DNA of 15,034 bases from positions 1 through 15,034 of the forward strand of contig JANXQG010000696.1 of NCBI GenBank assembly GCA_025356915.1, in the 5' to 3' direction. Source of the DNA: Planctomycetota bacterium (GTDB lineage Bacteria; Planctomycetota; Planctomycetia; Pirellulales; Thermoguttaceae). The translations under genes were made by a program, and so were the position numbers. Below are positions 13,719 to 15,034 of the stretch, in pieces. Positions within the stretch are counted from its first letter, which is position 1. Every line of letters begins with the position of its first letter. The notes under the pieces are model-generated. The model was not told the DNA's origin. It saw nothing but the letters and a program-made list of their open reading frames with translations, and searched no databases.

Positions 13719-14594
13719 CTAGAGCGTTGCCAGCACTCCCTTGGTATAGCCGACGCATTCGCAGAGGCCGGGCAGGGGGTCTTTCTCGTCCACCTCGTAT
13801 TCGTAGGAGGCGATGCCCTGGTAGCCGATGTCTACCAGGGCGCGAATCAGCCCAGGGATATCGATCACACCGCGGCCGAGTTGAATGCAGCGGCCCTTGG
13901 CTGTCGCCTCGGTGACGTCCTTGAGATGTACGTCCAAGAGGCGGTCGTGGCACTTGTGTACCGCATTGACGAGGTCAACGCCCGCTCGAACCGTGTGACC
14001 GATGTCGATGCAGAGGCCGATGCGGTGATCGAGTGGGGCAATCTTCTCGTAAACGCTCTGCGGTGTGGGAAAGCGGCGGTCACCGGGACCATGGTTGTGG
14101 ATGGCCACGGAAATGTCATAGTTCTTCACGTGTTGCTCGATCAGAGGCAACATCGCAGCGGCCGGGCTTACCACCAAGACCCGCAGGCCGGCAGCCTTGC
14201 CATACTCGAAGGCTTGGGTGACCTGGGCCTCCTTCGACATATCGATCACGCCGGCACCGTAGAGCGTCATGCCCGCGTTGGCTACCTTGGCAGCGAGGGC
14301 GGCCAGTTCCTCCGGTTTGGAGTTCAGCGGCAGGTGCATCGACTTCAGACAGATATTTTTGAGCCCTGCGCGTTTGGTCAGGGTTAGGGTTTTATCGAGG
14401 TCGAAGGCACGGAAAGTGTAGGAGGCGACGCCCAGGGCGAGTGTTTTGCCAACCGACTTTTTTGCCGGGGATAGCGGCTCCTCGGCGGAGGATGCCTTTG
14501 AGGCAGCGCACGCCATAGCGGCGGCACCACCGAGTTGCAGGAATTGACGACGGCTGGGCGTGAAGTCGTGTTTTGACGGGAATTGTTGGTTCAT
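13719..14594 (-). CDS. Tat-exported sugar phosphate isomerase/epimerase-like TIM-barrel protein
   Basis: The 291-residue product starts with a twin-arginine signal (SRRQFLQLGG, residues 14-23, then AAAMACAASKASSAEE), so it should be exported folded. The rest is an AP_endonuc_2/xylose-isomerase-like TIM barrel. Characteristic segments are LGVASYTFRAF at the first strand, AIHNHGPGD, LCIDIGHT and LLDVHLKDV, with SYEYEVDEKDP near the end; their His, Asp and Glu residues are the usual divalent-metal ligands. Family members isomerise or epimerise sugars, keto-sugars or inositols, or act as lyases; the substrate cannot be read from sequence. The ATG at 14594 is preceded by AAGGA about 12 nt upstream, a rather long spacing. 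It is divergent, across 98 bp, from a Tat-exported Gfo/Idh/MocA oxidoreductase, a likely functional partner. Length is normal and no defect is seen. Confidence 0.9.
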   Translation of the reverse strand: MNQQFPSKHDFTPSRRQFLQLGGAAAMACAASKASSAEEPLSPAKKSVGKTLALGVASYTFRAFDLDKTLTLTKRAGLKNICLKSMHLPLNSKPEELAALAAKVANAGMTLYGAGVIDMSKEAQVTQAFEYGKAAGLRVLVVSPAAAMLPLIEQHVKNYDISVAIHNHGPGDRRFPTPQSVYEKIAPLDHRIGLCIDIGHTVRAGVDLVNAVHKCHDRLLDVHLKDVTEATAKGRCIQLGRGVIDIPGLIRALVDIGYQGIASYEYEVDEKDPLPGLCECVGYTKGVLATL

Positions 14595-14638
14595 TGCTGT
14601 GGTCTTTCCTTATTCAATGGCTCACATTGCAAGGTTCT

Positions 14639-14646
14639 AGTATACT
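14639..14646. promoter_or_regulatory. Shared palindromic -10 candidate in the divergent Tat-gene region
   Basis: AGTATACT (14639-14646) reads TATACT on both strands and lies between the two divergent genes, about 46 bp from each start. On the minus strand TTGGGA lies 15 bp upstream of it; no convincing -35 is seen on the plus strand. Confidence 0.3.
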
Positions 14647-14661
14647 TGATTCTCAGTTCTC

Positions 14662-14685
14662 CCAACTCCTCAACTCCCAACTCCC
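14662..14685. repeat. Short pyrimidine-rich tandem repeat
   Basis: CAACTCC occurs three times (14663-14669, 14671-14677, 14678-14684) just before the Gfo/Idh/MocA start. It would form a purine-poor leader and leaves no Shine-Dalgarno sequence in front of that ATG. Confidence 0.55.
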
Positions 14686-14692
14686 TGCCCCC

Positions 14693-15034
14693 ATGCATCG
14701 TCGCAACTTCCTTCGTGCCGGCGCAGCCGGCTTGGTTTTTTCTGCCTTCGGCCGCACGGCCGGGGCGTTTGCTGCTGCAAAACGGCTGCGCGTTGGCCTC
14801 ATTGGAACCGGCTGGTACGGCAAAATTGACTTGCTGCGACTGATCCAAATCGCACCAGTCGATGTTGTCTCACTTTGCGACGTCGATCGGCGGATGCTGG
14901 CTGCCGCGGCCGATCTGGTCGCCACGCGGCAGACCTCAAAGCGGCGACCGCGGATGTTTGCCGATTATCGGAAGATGCTCGCGGAAAAAGACCTCGACAT
15001 CGTGCTTGTCGCCACGCCCGACCATTGGCACGCC
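14693..15034 (+). CDS. Tat-exported Gfo/Idh/MocA-family oxidoreductase, N-terminal part (runs off window)
   Basis: The frame from ATG 14693 stays open to the last base, giving 114 residues. It begins with a twin-arginine signal (RRNFLR at 3-8, then a short Ala/Gly-rich core ending AGAFAAA). A Rossmann fold follows: VGLIGTGWYGK (34-44) is the dinucleotide-binding loop, then VVSLCDVD with the acidic residue that ends strand 2, FADYRKML, and DIVLVATPDHWHA. This is the standard N-terminus of planctomycete-type exported NAD(P)-dependent sugar oxidoreductases. The catalytic EKP motif and the C-terminal substrate domain lie outside the window. There is no ribosome binding site in the pyrimidine-rich leader. 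It is divergent from the exported TIM-barrel isomerase. The substrate is unknown. Confidence 0.92.
   Translation, partial: MHRRNFLRAGAAGLVFSAFGRTAGAFAAAKRLRVGLIGTGWYGKIDLLRLIQIAPVDVVSLCDVDRRMLAAAADLVATRQTSKRRPRMFADYRKMLAEKDLDIVLVATPDHWHA

Noticed and set aside
13548..14387. 279-codon plus-strand frame opposite the TIM-barrel gene
   Set aside because: It starts inside the repeat element and runs antisense to a clear TIM barrel with a Tat signal.

Overview
The window looks like a piece of a GC-rich planctomycete chromosome, most likely from the Pirellulales or a close relative. Four things suggest this: Tat-exported sugar-type enzymes (a TIM-barrel isomerase and a Gfo/Idh/MocA oxidoreductase), a formylglycine-generating-enzyme-like remnant, the planctomycete-like RecQ and YhaN sequences, and many short palindromic interspersed repeats between genes. 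The lineage call is inference from protein style; no rRNA or other marker gene is present.

Layout. 1-300: the 3' end of an EAL (c-di-GMP phosphodiesterase) gene. 398-679 (-): a degraded C-terminal piece of an FGE-sulfatase-type gene, fused at its 5' end to repeat sequence. 680-920: palindromic repeats and a TATAAT box. 921-3374 (+): a RecQ helicase interrupted by one in-frame TAA. The helicase and Zn-binding half lies at 921-2654, and the RQC winged helix plus a C-terminal HTH lie at 2673-3374. 3359-3637 (-): a 92-residue winged-helix regulator whose 3' end overlaps recQ. 3638-4025: a non-coding stretch with a cluster of CGGAAT half-sites. 4026-6032 (+): complete ligA. 6039-6656 (+): the C-terminal half of an AAA_14/DUF4143 ATPase lacking its ATPase domain. 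6842-8026 (+): an iron-containing alcohol dehydrogenase family protein. It converges with the minus-strand operon yhaO (12915-11659) then yhaN (11598-8035), an SbcCD/Rad50-Mre11-like nuclease pair. 13050-13367 (-): a small secreted protein of unknown function. 13541-13706: a structured repeat element. 13719-14594 (-): a Tat-exported sugar phosphate isomerase/epimerase-like protein, divergent from a Tat-exported Gfo/Idh/MocA oxidoreductase (14693 to the window end).

How the genes work together. The central part is rich in DNA-repair functions: RecQ unwinding, LigA sealing, and YhaO/YhaN end or hairpin processing. They lie in separate transcription units, so joint action is inference; only yhaO-yhaN is a convincing operon. 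The right-hand Tat pair looks like the edge of an exported carbohydrate-modifying locus.

No CRISPR array, prophage, transposase, tRNA or rRNA was recognised, and I do not see a clearly new defence or biosynthetic system. The most rewarding observations are the in-frame stop that splits recQ, the repeat family that sits both inside the yhaN coding sequence and in the probable yhaO 5' leader, the tandem repeat that supplies the yhaO stop codon, the direct-repeat-flanked palindromic element at 13541-13706, and the small secreted protein.
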